A stretch of 14,201 nt of DNA from the NCBI GenBank assembly GCA_017409645.1, contig JAFQSI010000037.1, positions 1 through 14,201 of the forward strand, in the 5' to 3' direction. Of the stretch, positions 7,311 through 13,001 are shown piece by piece. How positions within the stretch are numbered: the stretch's first letter is position 1; every line of letters begins with the position of its first letter. This stretch comes from Oscillospiraceae bacterium (GTDB taxonomy: Bacteria > Bacillota > Clostridia > Oscillospirales > Oscillospiraceae). The notes under the pieces were generated by a model. That model saw only the letters and a list, made by a program, of their open reading frames with translations, did not search any database and had not been told where the DNA came from. The position numbers and the translations under genes are program-made.

Positions 7311-8033
7311 TCAGCCGCCTCCTTTCACGATGGCCATCTGTCCCAGGTGGCCCCGGATGATCTCAAAGCCGTTGGTGTAGGCCAGCAGCAGGGCCATCAT
7401 GTATTTTCTGTGGCGCTCGAGGGTCTTGCGCTCCACCCCGGCCCCGGCGGCCAGAGCTGCAATGGGCAGCTTCTTCGTCCGGACGGTCTGCTCCAGCAGC
7501 GCCGGGTCCCCCTTGGCCCAGTTCAGCGCCCGGTGGCAGGCGGCCAGGGTCCGGGCCTGCTTCGGGCAGTTGTCGGCGATGTCCGTCAGGGTCAGGCCGA
7601 ATTCCGACAGCCCCAGGGCAAAATGGGCGATCTCCTGCCGGGCGGCGGTCCGGTCCGTGTGGTCGCCGATGGGGTCGGTGCCGGTGTCCAGCTTCTCGGC
7701 CAGCTCCCGGTCATCGTCCCCCTCCGTATCCTCCAGCCGCAGCTGGCCCCGGTGCCGCAGCTCCCGGCGCTGGTGGTCGATGATCCGGCTGCGGATGGCC
7801 CGGGCCGCGAAGGCCAGAAAGGCACCTCGCAGCCGCTCGTAGGCCAGCACCGCCTCGTGGAAGGCCAGCATGGCGATGGCCAGCTCATCATCGCTGTCGT
7901 CCACGCCCCGGCGGATGCACTTGGCCGTCTCGGACCGGATGAAGGGCATATATTTGCGCACCAGCTCGTCCGCCGCCAGGGAATCCCCCTTGGCCGCAGT
8001 CACCAATGCAACGATCTCATGGTCTTGATTCAT
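7311..8033 (-). CDS. sigI: SigI-family RNA polymerase sigma factor
   Basis: A 240-residue alternative sigma factor of the SigI group. The N-terminal sigma-2 region is about 18-95 (LVRKYMPFIRSE, FHEAVLAYERLRGAFLAFAARAIRSRIIDHQRR). The C-terminal SigI-specific region is about 132-232, with F-A-L-G-L-S-E-F-G...D-I-A-D-N-C-P-K-Q-A-R-T and the hallmark RKTLERHRKY (202-211). In Bacillus and Clostridium thermocellum SigI controls heat/envelope or extracellular polysaccharide-degradation genes and is held by membrane RsgI; the next gene is that partner. The start at 8033 was chosen because GAGGGG lies about 8-10 nt upstream; an in-frame ATG at 8120 would run through a repetitive leader and was rejected. 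The sequence is more Ala/Arg-rich than AT-rich homologues, matching local GC content. Confidence 0.92.
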   Translation of the reverse strand: MNQDHEIVALVTAAKGDSLAADELVRKYMPFIRSETAKCIRRGVDDSDDELAIAMLAFHEAVLAYERLRGAFLAFAARAIRSRIIDHQRRELRHRGQLRLEDTEGDDDRELAEKLDTGTDPIGDHTDRTAARQEIAHFALGLSEFGLTLTDIADNCPKQARTLAACHRALNWAKGDPALLEQTVRTKKLPIAALAAGAGVERKTLERHRKYMMALLLAYTNGFEIIRGHLGQMAIVKGGG

Positions 8034-8062
8034 GGGCAGCACCCCTCTCTGATTATAGAATA

Positions 8063-8095
8063 CGCAGCGTCTCCCGGAAAACCGGGGCCGCAGCG
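8063..8095 (-). other. Stem-loop in the sigI mRNA leader
   Basis: CCCGG (8073-8077) pairs with CCGGG (8082-8086) around an AAAA loop. The flanking CGCAGCG copies (8063-8069 and 8089-8095) can pair with each other except for one central mismatch. It lies about 20 nt upstream of the sigI ribosome-binding site and could affect translation or stability; no regulator is evident. Confidence 0.45.
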
Positions 8096-8097
8096 AG

Positions 8098-8132
8098 AAA
8101 ATGCAAAATTCAAAATGCAAAATGCAGAATTT
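8098..8132. repeat. Five-unit heptamer array in the sigI leader
   Basis: Five consecutive 7-bp units: AAAATGC, AAAATTC, AAAATGC, AAAATGC, AGAATTT. It is far more AT-rich than the neighbouring DNA and sits in the transcribed leader between the sigI promoter and gene. It shares the 7-bp period, though not the sequence, with the array at 4268-4344. Confidence 0.75.
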
Positions 8133-8150
8133 GGCGGGTTCTTTGTGTCT

Positions 8151-8179
8151 ATTGTATCGTAAAACTGCGCCCGGTGCAA
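8151..8179 (-). promoter_or_regulatory. Promoter of the sigI-rsgI operon
   Basis: On the minus strand TTGCAC (8179-8174, 4 of 6 consensus) and TACAAT (8156-8151, 5 of 6) are spaced by exactly 17 nt. Transcription would start near 8144, leaving a leader of about 110 nt that holds a heptamer array and a stem-loop. This is a housekeeping sigma-A-type promoter; I see no SigI-type (ACCCCC ... CGAA) site nearby. Confidence 0.75.
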
Positions 8180-8238
8180 CTTCTTTACAAATTCTCCACA
8201 GGTCCTTTGCAAAAAATTAAGAAATTCCCCCTGGGATG

Positions 8239-8247
8239 TGATATACT
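8239..8247 (+). promoter_or_regulatory. Extended -10 promoter of the beta-helix lipoprotein gene
   Basis: TGATATACT forms an extended -10 element (TGn followed by TATACT, 5 of 6). No convincing -35 lies 16-18 nt upstream. Transcription would start near 8254, just ahead of the ribosome-binding site at 8261-8267. Confidence 0.55.
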
Positions 8248-8276
8248 GGATACAGAACTGGAAGGAGTTGGTACTC

Positions 8277-9806
8277 ATGAAAAAACTGCTTGGCATCCTT
8301 TTGTCCCTGGTGCTGCTGACCGGCTGCACCGCCGCACCGGACCAGACCACCGGCCCGGAAGCCGCCGGTGAGGTCCTGATCCGCTTGTCCGACGAGGGCG
8401 TGACCTGCGACAGCGAGGGCGTCTACACCGCGAACGACATCATCTATTATGAGGAAGGCCATGACGAGGGCTACGGCGGGGGCGCAGATTGGGAAACCCA
8501 CACCGCCGAAGACGCCGCCGCCCACACTGTGGTCCACATCACGAAGCCCGGCATCTACCGTCTGACCGGCAAGCTCTCCGCGGGCCAGATCGCCGTGGAT
8601 CTGGGCGAAAACGCCAAGGACGATCCCGACGCCTCGGTCATCCTGGTCCTGGACGGCGCGGACATCACCTGCCGGGTGGCCCCCGCCATCATTTTCTATA
8701 ATGTCTATGAGAGCGGCGTCGCCAACGGCCTGGCCGGTGCCAACATCCTCCTGGCGGGCGGCTCCGAGAACCGGGTGGTCGGCTCCCATGTGGCGGAAAT
8801 CTATGAGCCCAGCACCGAAGACAAGCTCCACAAGTACGACGGCGCGGTCTACTCCAGAATGTCCATGAAGCTCGACGGCAGCGGCAGGCTCCGGATCGAA
8901 GCCGACAACGAGGGTCTGTGCAGTGAGCTGCACCTGACCGTAAACGGCGGCGAGATCTACATCGAGTCCGGCAACGACGGCATCAACACCAACGAGGACA
9001 ACGTGTCCGTCACCACCATCAACGACGGCAAGCTCCACATCGTCGTGGCCGGGACCACCGGCGAGGGCGACGGCATCGATTCCAACGGCTCCATCGTCAT
9101 CAACGGCGGCCATGTGGAGTGCTACGCCTGCGCCGTCAGCGGCGACTCCGGTCTGGATGCGGACCTGGGCGTTACGCTGAACGGCGGCACCGTCATCACC
9201 ACCGGCAACATGCTCGACCGGATTGAAGGCAGCCAGACCTTCGCGGCCTTCTCCTTTGCCGAAGCCCAGGAGGGCCTGATCTACACCCTGAAGGACTCCT
9301 ACGGCAGCCCCGTGCTGGAGTGCCAGACCCCCAGCACCTTCACCCAGCTGCTCCTGTCCTCCCCGGAGCTGTCCGAGGGCACCTACACCCTCTGGAGCGG
9401 CGATACCCAGTTTGAGGGCGTGGCCGGCATGGGCGGCGGCCACTTCGGCGGCGCACAGATCATCGAGCGGCCCGACTGGCCCGACAAGGGCGACGGCGAC
9501 GTGGAGATCCCGCCCCAGCCCACCAATCCCATCGTGACCCACGGCAATGGGCAGCCCCCCGAGGGAGAACGGCCCGCAGATATGCCGGTGCCCCCCATGA
9601 CCGGCGATCCCGGCCAGATGCCCGTGCCCGATATGTCCGAGCGGGGAGAAAGCATGCCCATCCCGGAGCTGCCCGAGGGCGTCACGCCCCCCGCCGACGG
9701 CTCCGGCAGACAGCCCGGAGATCTGATCGTCATCGGCACCCGGTCCGCCGACTTCCCCATCGCCGCCGGTGCCAACTACTTCACCGACCTGCGCGCCGTC
9801 TCCTGA
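8277..9806 (+). CDS. Cthe_2159-type beta-helix carbohydrate-binding lipoprotein
   Basis: A 509-residue exported lipoprotein. The N-terminus is a lipoprotein signal peptide with lipobox L-T-G-C and lipidated Cys17. Residues about 40-380 match the Cthe_2159 carbohydrate-binding domain (formerly DUF4353): HITKPGIYRLTGKL (87-100), LVLDGADITC, then beta-helix rungs such as LTVNGGEIYIESGNDGINTNE, GEGDGIDSNGSIVINGG and LGVTLNGGTVITTG. The C. thermocellum founder of the family folds as a parallel beta-helix with Ca-binding sites and binds cellulose and acidic polysaccharides such as polygalacturonate. Residues about 398-480 form a Pro/Gly/acidic low-complexity segment of unknown role. The start at 8277 was chosen for AAGGAG nine bases upstream and the signal peptide. 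It is the only plus-strand gene here besides the 74-residue one, divergent from sigI; its ligand is not predictable. Confidence 0.88.
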   Translation: MKKLLGILLSLVLLTGCTAAPDQTTGPEAAGEVLIRLSDEGVTCDSEGVYTANDIIYYEEGHDEGYGGGADWETHTAEDAAAHTVVHITKPGIYRLTGKLSAGQIAVDLGENAKDDPDASVILVLDGADITCRVAPAIIFYNVYESGVANGLAGANILLAGGSENRVVGSHVAEIYEPSTEDKLHKYDGAVYSRMSMKLDGSGRLRIEADNEGLCSELHLTVNGGEIYIESGNDGINTNEDNVSVTTINDGKLHIVVAGTTGEGDGIDSNGSIVINGGHVECYACAVSGDSGLDADLGVTLNGGTVITTGNMLDRIEGSQTFAAFSFAEAQEGLIYTLKDSYGSPVLECQTPSTFTQLLLSSPELSEGTYTLWSGDTQFEGVAGMGGGHFGGAQIIERPDWPDKGDGDVEIPPQPTNPIVTHGNGQPPEGERPADMPVPPMTGDPGQMPVPDMSERGESMPIPELPEGVTPPADGSGRQPGDLIVIGTRSADFPIAAGANYFTDLRAVS

Positions 9807-9824
9807 GGACGGCCCCATCCCAAG

Positions 9825-9856
9825 AAAAACCCGTGCGCCGCGGCGCACGGGTTTTT
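9825..9856. terminator. Perfect bidirectional terminator
   Basis: A 32-bp perfect palindrome (AAAAACCCGTGCGCCG and its complement) with five A on one end and five T on the other. It lies between the stop codons of two convergent genes, so it can end transcription in both directions. Confidence 0.93.
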
Positions 9857-9857
9857 G

Positions 9858-10787
9858 TTATGCTTCGGCGATCCCGCGGATCCACCGGGCGATGTCGTCC
9901 AGGACCTCCGGGCCGATGTGCCGCTCGGCGGCGAATTCCTTTTTTGCATCGGCGATGGAGTCGGAGACGGCGCTGACGAAGCAGTGGTTCAGTCCCGGAT
10001 AGAGCCGGAAGGTCACGTTCTCCCGGTCCCCCAGGAGCTGCCGGTACAGGGCAAAGTCCACGCCGGCCTTGACCTGGACGTCCTTTTCGCCCTGCAGGAT
10101 CAGCATGGGCTTTTGGGTTTTCGCCAGATAGTCGGCCACGGTGGGCTGGCCCATCTCCTTGAAATAATACAGCGTGGTGCCGCCGCCAACCTTTTTCCCC
10201 TTCGCTTCCCTGTCGGACAGATCATACAGCCCGGCAAAGGTCTGACGCAGCTGCAAAAGCTGCTTCTGCCCGATCTTTCGGGTGAAGCCCTTCATGGCTG
10301 CCACGGCCTCCTCCGTCTGCTCCAGCAGCACCTCCTCCAGCCGCCTGGGGGTGCCCGCCAGCAGGATCAGGCCCGCGAAATCGCCGCCCGCACATTCGAT
10401 CCGGGGAGCCAGCATGGCGCCCATGGAGTGGCCCACCAGGAACACCGGCCCGATCCGGCGGTCAGCGCGCAGGAGCCGGGCGGCAAGGAGGGCATCCTCG
10501 ATCGTCTCCTCCCACACGGTGATGGGATGGCCTTTATCCAGCACCATTTTCAGACCGTGGGCATGGCTGCGCTTGTCATAGCGGACCGAGGCGATGCCCC
10601 GCTGGGCCAATCCCTGGGCAATGTCCCGGAAGGGGGTCAGTTTTCCAACTTTTTCGTCCATATTGCTTGACCCGGAGCCGTGGACCAGCACCACGCCGGG
10701 GAATGGACCGTCTCCGTCCGGCAGGGTCAGCATGCCCTTGAGCGGGAATCGGGTGTTTTGCCCGAGAACGATGGGTTCGCGTTTCAT
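9858..10787 (-). CDS. Alpha/beta hydrolase (serine esterase/dienelactone-hydrolase-like)
   Basis: A 309-residue cytosolic alpha/beta-hydrolase. The N-terminal strands lead to the oxyanion-hole segment VLVHGSGSS (33-41). The nucleophile elbow is G119-H-S121-M-G123, the acid is probably Asp236 (LQGEKD), and the base His268 (GLNHCF). A helical cap insert lies about 145-220. Together these give a complete catalytic triad. The family covers acyl esterases, acyl-peptide hydrolase-like and dienelactone hydrolase enzymes, and the substrate cannot be told. The start at 10787 has AAGGAGG six bases upstream; an in-frame extension to 10928 would translate the palindromic element and was rejected. No signal peptide is seen. 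It lies downstream of sdpI in the same direction and may be read through from it, because no separate promoter is obvious. Confidence 0.9.
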   Translation of the reverse strand: MKREPIVLGQNTRFPLKGMLTLPDGDGPFPGVVLVHGSGSSNMDEKVGKLTPFRDIAQGLAQRGIASVRYDKRSHAHGLKMVLDKGHPITVWEETIEDALLAARLLRADRRIGPVFLVGHSMGAMLAPRIECAGGDFAGLILLAGTPRRLEEVLLEQTEEAVAAMKGFTRKIGQKQLLQLRQTFAGLYDLSDREAKGKKVGGGTTLYYFKEMGQPTVADYLAKTQKPMLILQGEKDVQVKAGVDFALYRQLLGDRENVTFRLYPGLNHCFVSAVSDSIADAKKEFAAERHIGPEVLDDIARWIRGIAEA

Positions 10788-10812
10788 GAGAATCCTCCTT
10801 GTCCGATACCGT

Positions 10813-10930
10813 CTTGGCCCCCTCTCAGAGGGGGCTGTCAGCGTCAGCTGACTGGGGGAGTGTCCTACCATTGGGAGTACACCCCCTCCACCGCTTACGC
10901 GGTCCCCCTCCCCCTGTGGGGGAGGCAAGG
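10813..10930. repeat. Multi-hairpin intergenic palindromic element (MITE-like)
   Basis: About 118 bp of stacked inverted repeats: GCCCCCTC/GAGGGGGC near the left end, GTCAGC/GCTGAC at 10837-10852, ACCGC/GCGGT at about 10890-10903, and CTCCCCC/GGGGGAG near the right end. The ends, CTTGGCCCCC and GGGGGAGGCAAG, are imperfect inverted repeats. From memory, elements of closely similar layout are common between genes in Faecalibacterium-like Clostridia; this needs a genome search. It carries no coding frame of its own. Confidence 0.75.
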
Positions 10931-10961
10931 GGTACGCTGCGGTGTTTAAGCGTTAAGCATT

Positions 10962-12044
10962 TTATGGCATATGCACCAGCAGCTCCTCGTACAGGGCCCG
11001 GGTGGCGTTTTCGTCCTTATCATTCAGGATCAGCACATCGTCGCCGCAGGTGACGACGATACAGGCGTCGGTGCCCGTGTAGCTGTAGCGGGTGTGATTG
11101 CCGAACTCCTCATTGGAGAAAAAGCCCATCATCAGCCGGGCGCTGGCGAAGCCCCATTCCCGGATGCCCTCCGGGGCTGTCTCCCGGAATTCGATGGAAT
11201 CGATCTTGTCATAGGCCACGGTGGAGTCGGCGTGGTAGTCGGCCTCGATGACGAGGGCCGTGTCGGTGCAGGTGTAGTCGATATTGCCCGTGAACATGAT
11301 GATGCCCACGCCCACCAGGATCACCGTCACCAGGGTCATGGACACAGCCATGATGACAGGGTGCTTTTTCAGCTCCTTATTGACCTGGGACTCGGTATAC
11401 GTGCCCGCCGCCCGCTGCTTCCGGGCCAGGTTCCAGGAGTAGACCATGGGCACCACCGCCAGCAGCAGGACCTGCAGGGGCAGCAGGAAGAGCAGGCTCT
11501 TTTCGGGGACGAAGCCCATCAGAAAGAAGAGAATGCCGCCGATGACCCAGACGAAGCCCGCGAAGCGGTGGGTCTTGTTCCAGTTTTCCTCATTATAGAG
11601 GGTCCACTTGATCTTGATGCCCAGGGTGGAATTCTGCTTGATCTTGGGCAGCCAGTTGCCTATGACGATGAACAGCAAGCCCAGCATGGGGAACAGCAGC
11701 ATGGCCAGATCCGGCTCCTTGCCCAGGGCCAGGGAGTAGATGATGACGGAGCTGACGATGCTCATGGCGGGGAAAATCAGTCCCACCAGATTCATCACCT
11801 TTTCATTGTGGCCCCGGTTCTGCTTGTCGAGCCGGGTGGCGAAAAAGATGACGATGTGGAAAAAGAGCATCATCACCGGGATGCCGAAGACGGCGAAGGG
11901 CTTTCCGCTGAAGCCGTCGGCGGCACCGTCCACGCCGAAGTGGGTGGGCAGCTGCTCGGGCAGCCGGTCCCACAGCAGCAGGCCCAGAATGATGGGCAGA
12001 AGGGTGATGGCCGAGGTGATCAGCCAGTATTTCTTGTTTTTCAT
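10962..12044 (-). CDS. sdpI: SdpI-family membrane protein with a C-terminal PH-like domain
   Basis: A 360-residue polytopic membrane protein. Residues 1-70 are DUF1648-like (LPEQLPTHFGVDGAADGFSGK). Hydrophobic segments follow at about 5-25, 52-70, 85-105, 114-130, 162-178, 184-204 and 230-252. The SdpI signature GNWLPKIKQNSTLGIKIKWTL with NEENWNKTHRFAG lies at 129-163. In Bacillus subtilis SdpI gives immunity to the SDP peptide and sequesters the SdpR repressor; most Firmicutes homologues have no known toxin partner and none is present here. About 108 extra residues after 252 are predicted soluble and beta-rich, resembling a bacterial PH domain; B. subtilis SdpI lacks this. The start at 12044 was chosen for AGGAG seven bases upstream; an ATG at 12050 sits too close to that site, although it would overlap the repressor stop. 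Confidence 0.87.
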   Translation of the reverse strand: MKNKKYWLITSAITLLPIILGLLLWDRLPEQLPTHFGVDGAADGFSGKPFAVFGIPVMMLFFHIVIFFATRLDKQNRGHNEKVMNLVGLIFPAMSIVSSVIIYSLALGKEPDLAMLLFPMLGLLFIVIGNWLPKIKQNSTLGIKIKWTLYNEENWNKTHRFAGFVWVIGGILFFLMGFVPEKSLLFLLPLQVLLLAVVPMVYSWNLARKQRAAGTYTESQVNKELKKHPVIMAVSMTLVTVILVGVGIIMFTGNIDYTCTDTALVIEADYHADSTVAYDKIDSIEFRETAPEGIREWGFASARLMMGFFSNEEFGNHTRYSYTGTDACIVVTCGDDVLILNDKDENATRALYEELLVHMP

Positions 12045-12046
12045 GG

Positions 12047-12310
12047 TCATTCTCCTTTCAATTCGGTGATCCAGAGCATGATCTCCTCCAAAACGGAAGC
12101 GTTCAGCTCGTAGTAGACGAATTTGCCGTCCCGCTTGTCCCGGATCAGCTCCGCTTCCTTCAGCACCGACAGGTGCCGGGATACGGCGGCACCGGTGACG
12201 TCGAATTTTGCGGCGATGTCTCCGGCGGCCATGGGGCCGGTTTTGAGCAAGTTCAGGATCTCCCGCCGGATGGGGTCCGACAGGGCCTTCAGGGTCCGCT
12301 GCAGGCTCAT
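12047..12310 (-). CDS. sdpR: ArsR/SmtB-family repressor (SdpR-like)
   Basis: An 87-residue winged-helix repressor. ALSDPIRREILNLL (9-22) and the recognition-helix segment VTGAAVSRHLSVLKEAELI (38-56) are typical of ArsR/SdpR proteins, followed by a wing with DGKFVYYELN (62-71). No metal-binding Cys pair is present, so metal sensing is unlikely. In B. subtilis SdpR represses its own operon and is drawn to the membrane by SdpI; the same gene order here supports that circuit. AAAGGAGG lies eight bases upstream of the start. A 29-bp perfect-armed dyad overlaps its promoter. Its stop is 2 nt before the sdpI start. Confidence 0.92.
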   Translation of the reverse strand: MSLQRTLKALSDPIRREILNLLKTGPMAAGDIAAKFDVTGAAVSRHLSVLKEAELIRDKRDGKFVYYELNASVLEEIMLWITELKGE

Positions 12311-12325
12311 GGGTCATTCCTCCTT

Positions 12326-12354
12326 TATTTAACATTTAAGTTATTTGTTAAATA
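12326..12354 (-). promoter_or_regulatory. Operator dyad of the sdpR-sdpI operon
   Basis: Two perfect 9-bp inverted arms, TATTTAACA and TGTTAAATA, separated by 11 nt. The dyad covers the expected transcription start (about 12349) just downstream of the -10 box and upstream of the ribosome-binding site, the usual place for an ArsR-family autorepressor. Binding by the adjacent repressor is inferred. Confidence 0.75.
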
Positions 12355-12355
12355 T

Positions 12356-12384
12356 AGTTTAGCACAGAGTCAGGCCTTTGTCAA
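12356..12384 (-). promoter_or_regulatory. Promoter of the sdpR-sdpI operon
   Basis: On the minus strand a perfect -35 TTGACA (12384-12379), a 17-nt spacer and -10 TAAACT (12361-12356, 4 of 6). The operator dyad begins 2 nt downstream of the -10, so a bound repressor would block initiation. Confidence 0.75.
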
Positions 12385-12397
12385 GGAGCAGCACACC

Positions 12398-12449
12398 CGT
12401 AGGGTATGCATTTCATGCATACCGGCACGCATTGTATGCGTGCCCTACG
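12398..12449. repeat. Perfect three-way-junction palindromic element
   Basis: A 52-bp sequence in which every base is paired except two 3-nt loops. A 5-bp outer stem (CGTAG 12398-12402 with CTACG 12445-12449) encloses two adjacent hairpins, each with a perfect 9-bp stem: GGTATGCAT/ATGCATACC (12403-12423) and GGCACGCAT/ATGCGTGCC (12424-12444). No unpaired base lies at the junction. It sits between two divergent promoters and encodes nothing. Confidence 0.85.
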
Positions 12450-12462
12450 AATGTAGCAGGAT

Positions 12463-12491
12463 TTGACAACGGATGTCCCATATGCTACACT
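12463..12491 (+). promoter_or_regulatory. Promoter of the 74-residue small-protein gene
   Basis: A perfect -35 TTGACA (12463-12468), a 17-nt spacer and -10 TACACT (12486-12491, 4 of 6). Transcription would start near 12498, giving a leader of about 22 nt with AGGAGG just before the start codon. Confidence 0.75.
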
Positions 12492-12519
12492 GGAACCATC
12501 TCAAACAGGAGGAAACACC

Positions 12520-12744
12520 ATGGATATCAAGGCAAAGATCGAGGAAGTCGTCAAGAAGCTGACTTCCGACAAGAACCTGATGGCCAAGTTCGAGCGGAAT
12601 CCCGTGTCCGTCATCGAGCAGCTCATCGGCATCGACCTGCCCGACGAGCAGATCAACCAGCTCATCGACGGCATCAAAGCCAAGATCAAGCTGGACCAGG
12701 TCGGCGACATGCTCGGCGGCATCGGCAAGCTCTTTGGCAAGTAA
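12520..12744 (+). CDS. Small helical protein of unknown function (74 residues)
   Basis: I do not recognise an experimentally defined family. The 74-residue product is charged and predicted mostly alpha-helical. It begins MDIKAKIEEVVKKL, has a central phenylalanine-asparagine-proline motif (KFERNPVSVIEQLIGIDLPDEQ, shown here as 24-45 in outline: F-E-R-N-P, then I-G-I-D-L-P), then an amphipathic helix and a Gly-Gly ending with a short basic tail IGKLFGK. The F..nP..viE..iGidLP layout is reminiscent of Nif11/nitrile-hydratase-like leader peptides of RiPP systems, but no modifying enzyme or transporter lies nearby. It has no signal peptide and no Cys. The start is fixed by AGGAGG seven bases upstream. 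It is a well-formed monocistronic unit with its own promoter and terminator, so it is very probably expressed. Confidence 0.8.
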   Translation: MDIKAKIEEVVKKLTSDKNLMAKFERNPVSVIEQLIGIDLPDEQINQLIDGIKAKIKLDQVGDMLGGIGKLFGK

Positions 12745-12754
12745 GTCCCCGGCG

Positions 12755-12781
12755 CTCCCGTCCTTCCGGACGGGAGTTTTT
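12755..12781 (+). terminator. Rho-independent terminator after the small-protein gene
   Basis: A perfect 9-bp stem CTCCCGTCC/GGACGGGAG with a TTCC loop, followed by five T. It starts 10 nt past the stop codon. Confidence 0.92.
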
Positions 12782-12800
12782 CACATCCGTTCATTTGTTC

Positions 12801-12897
12801 GGTGGATAACCGGGGGATTGACTGTGGAAAAACCTGTGGACAATGTGGACAACTCCTGAAAGGGCTTGTGGATAACCGTGTGGACAACTGTGAATAA
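12801..12897 (+). other. Cluster of seven same-direction DnaA boxes
   Basis: Seven 9-mers match the DnaA box complement TGTGGATAA. One is perfect (12867-12875) and six have a single mismatch (starting at 12801, 12823, 12835, 12844, 12879 and 12889). All point the same way. The start-to-start gaps are 22, 12, 9, 23, 12 and 10, so a three-box pattern is repeated with a 43-45 bp period. A further box-like TTTTCCACA in the opposite orientation is at 12988-12996. No dnaA, dnaN or rpmH gene and no clear AT-rich unwinding region adjoins, so this looks more like a DnaA-binding or titration cluster than the replication origin. Confidence 0.75.
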
Positions 12898-12945
12898 GTG
12901 TCAGTTTTGCACAGGAAAAACCTGAAATCTGGGGCTGCGGCCGTG

Positions 12946-12979
12946 AAAACACCCCTGTGGAGCTTTCCACAGGGGTGTT
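12946..12979 (-). terminator. Terminator of the DUF3048 lipoprotein gene
   Basis: A perfect 14-bp stem (12948-12961 with 12966-12979) with a 4-nt loop, followed on the minus strand by TTTTC. It begins 22 nt past the stop codon. Its stem contains TGTGGA/TCCACA, the core of a DnaA box, on both arms. Confidence 0.8.
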
Positions 12980-13001
12980 CACAACTGTTTTCCACAGCCT
13001 T

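Noticed and set aside
8052..8057. Perfect TATAAT on the minus strand just upstream of sigI
   Set aside because: A start there would fall on the ribosome-binding site, leaving almost no leader, and no -35 fits; the TTGCAC/TACAAT pair upstream is better.
8225..8250. Possible SigI-type promoter (CCCCC run) before the lipoprotein gene
   Set aside because: The C-run lacks the leading A and no CGAA -10 element lies at the right distance.
8217..9848. A 543-codon minus-strand frame opposite the beta-helix lipoprotein
   Set aside because: The plus frame has a lipobox, ribosome-binding site and Cthe_2159 rungs, while the minus frame is Gly/Ala/Val/Asp-rich with no recognisable domain.
10788..10928. 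N-terminal extension of the hydrolase through the palindromic element
   Set aside because: AAGGAGG six bases before 10787 and normal family length argue for the shorter protein.
12045..12335. N-terminal extension of sdpI through the repressor gene
   Set aside because: The extension is Arg/Pro/Gly-rich and out of frame with a clear ArsR gene; a good ribosome-binding site supports the start at 12044.
12783..13001. Chromosomal replication origin (oriC)
   Set aside because: DnaA boxes are present, but there is no dnaA, dnaN or rpmH, no AT-rich unwinding region and no DnaA-trio, so I report only a DnaA-box cluster.
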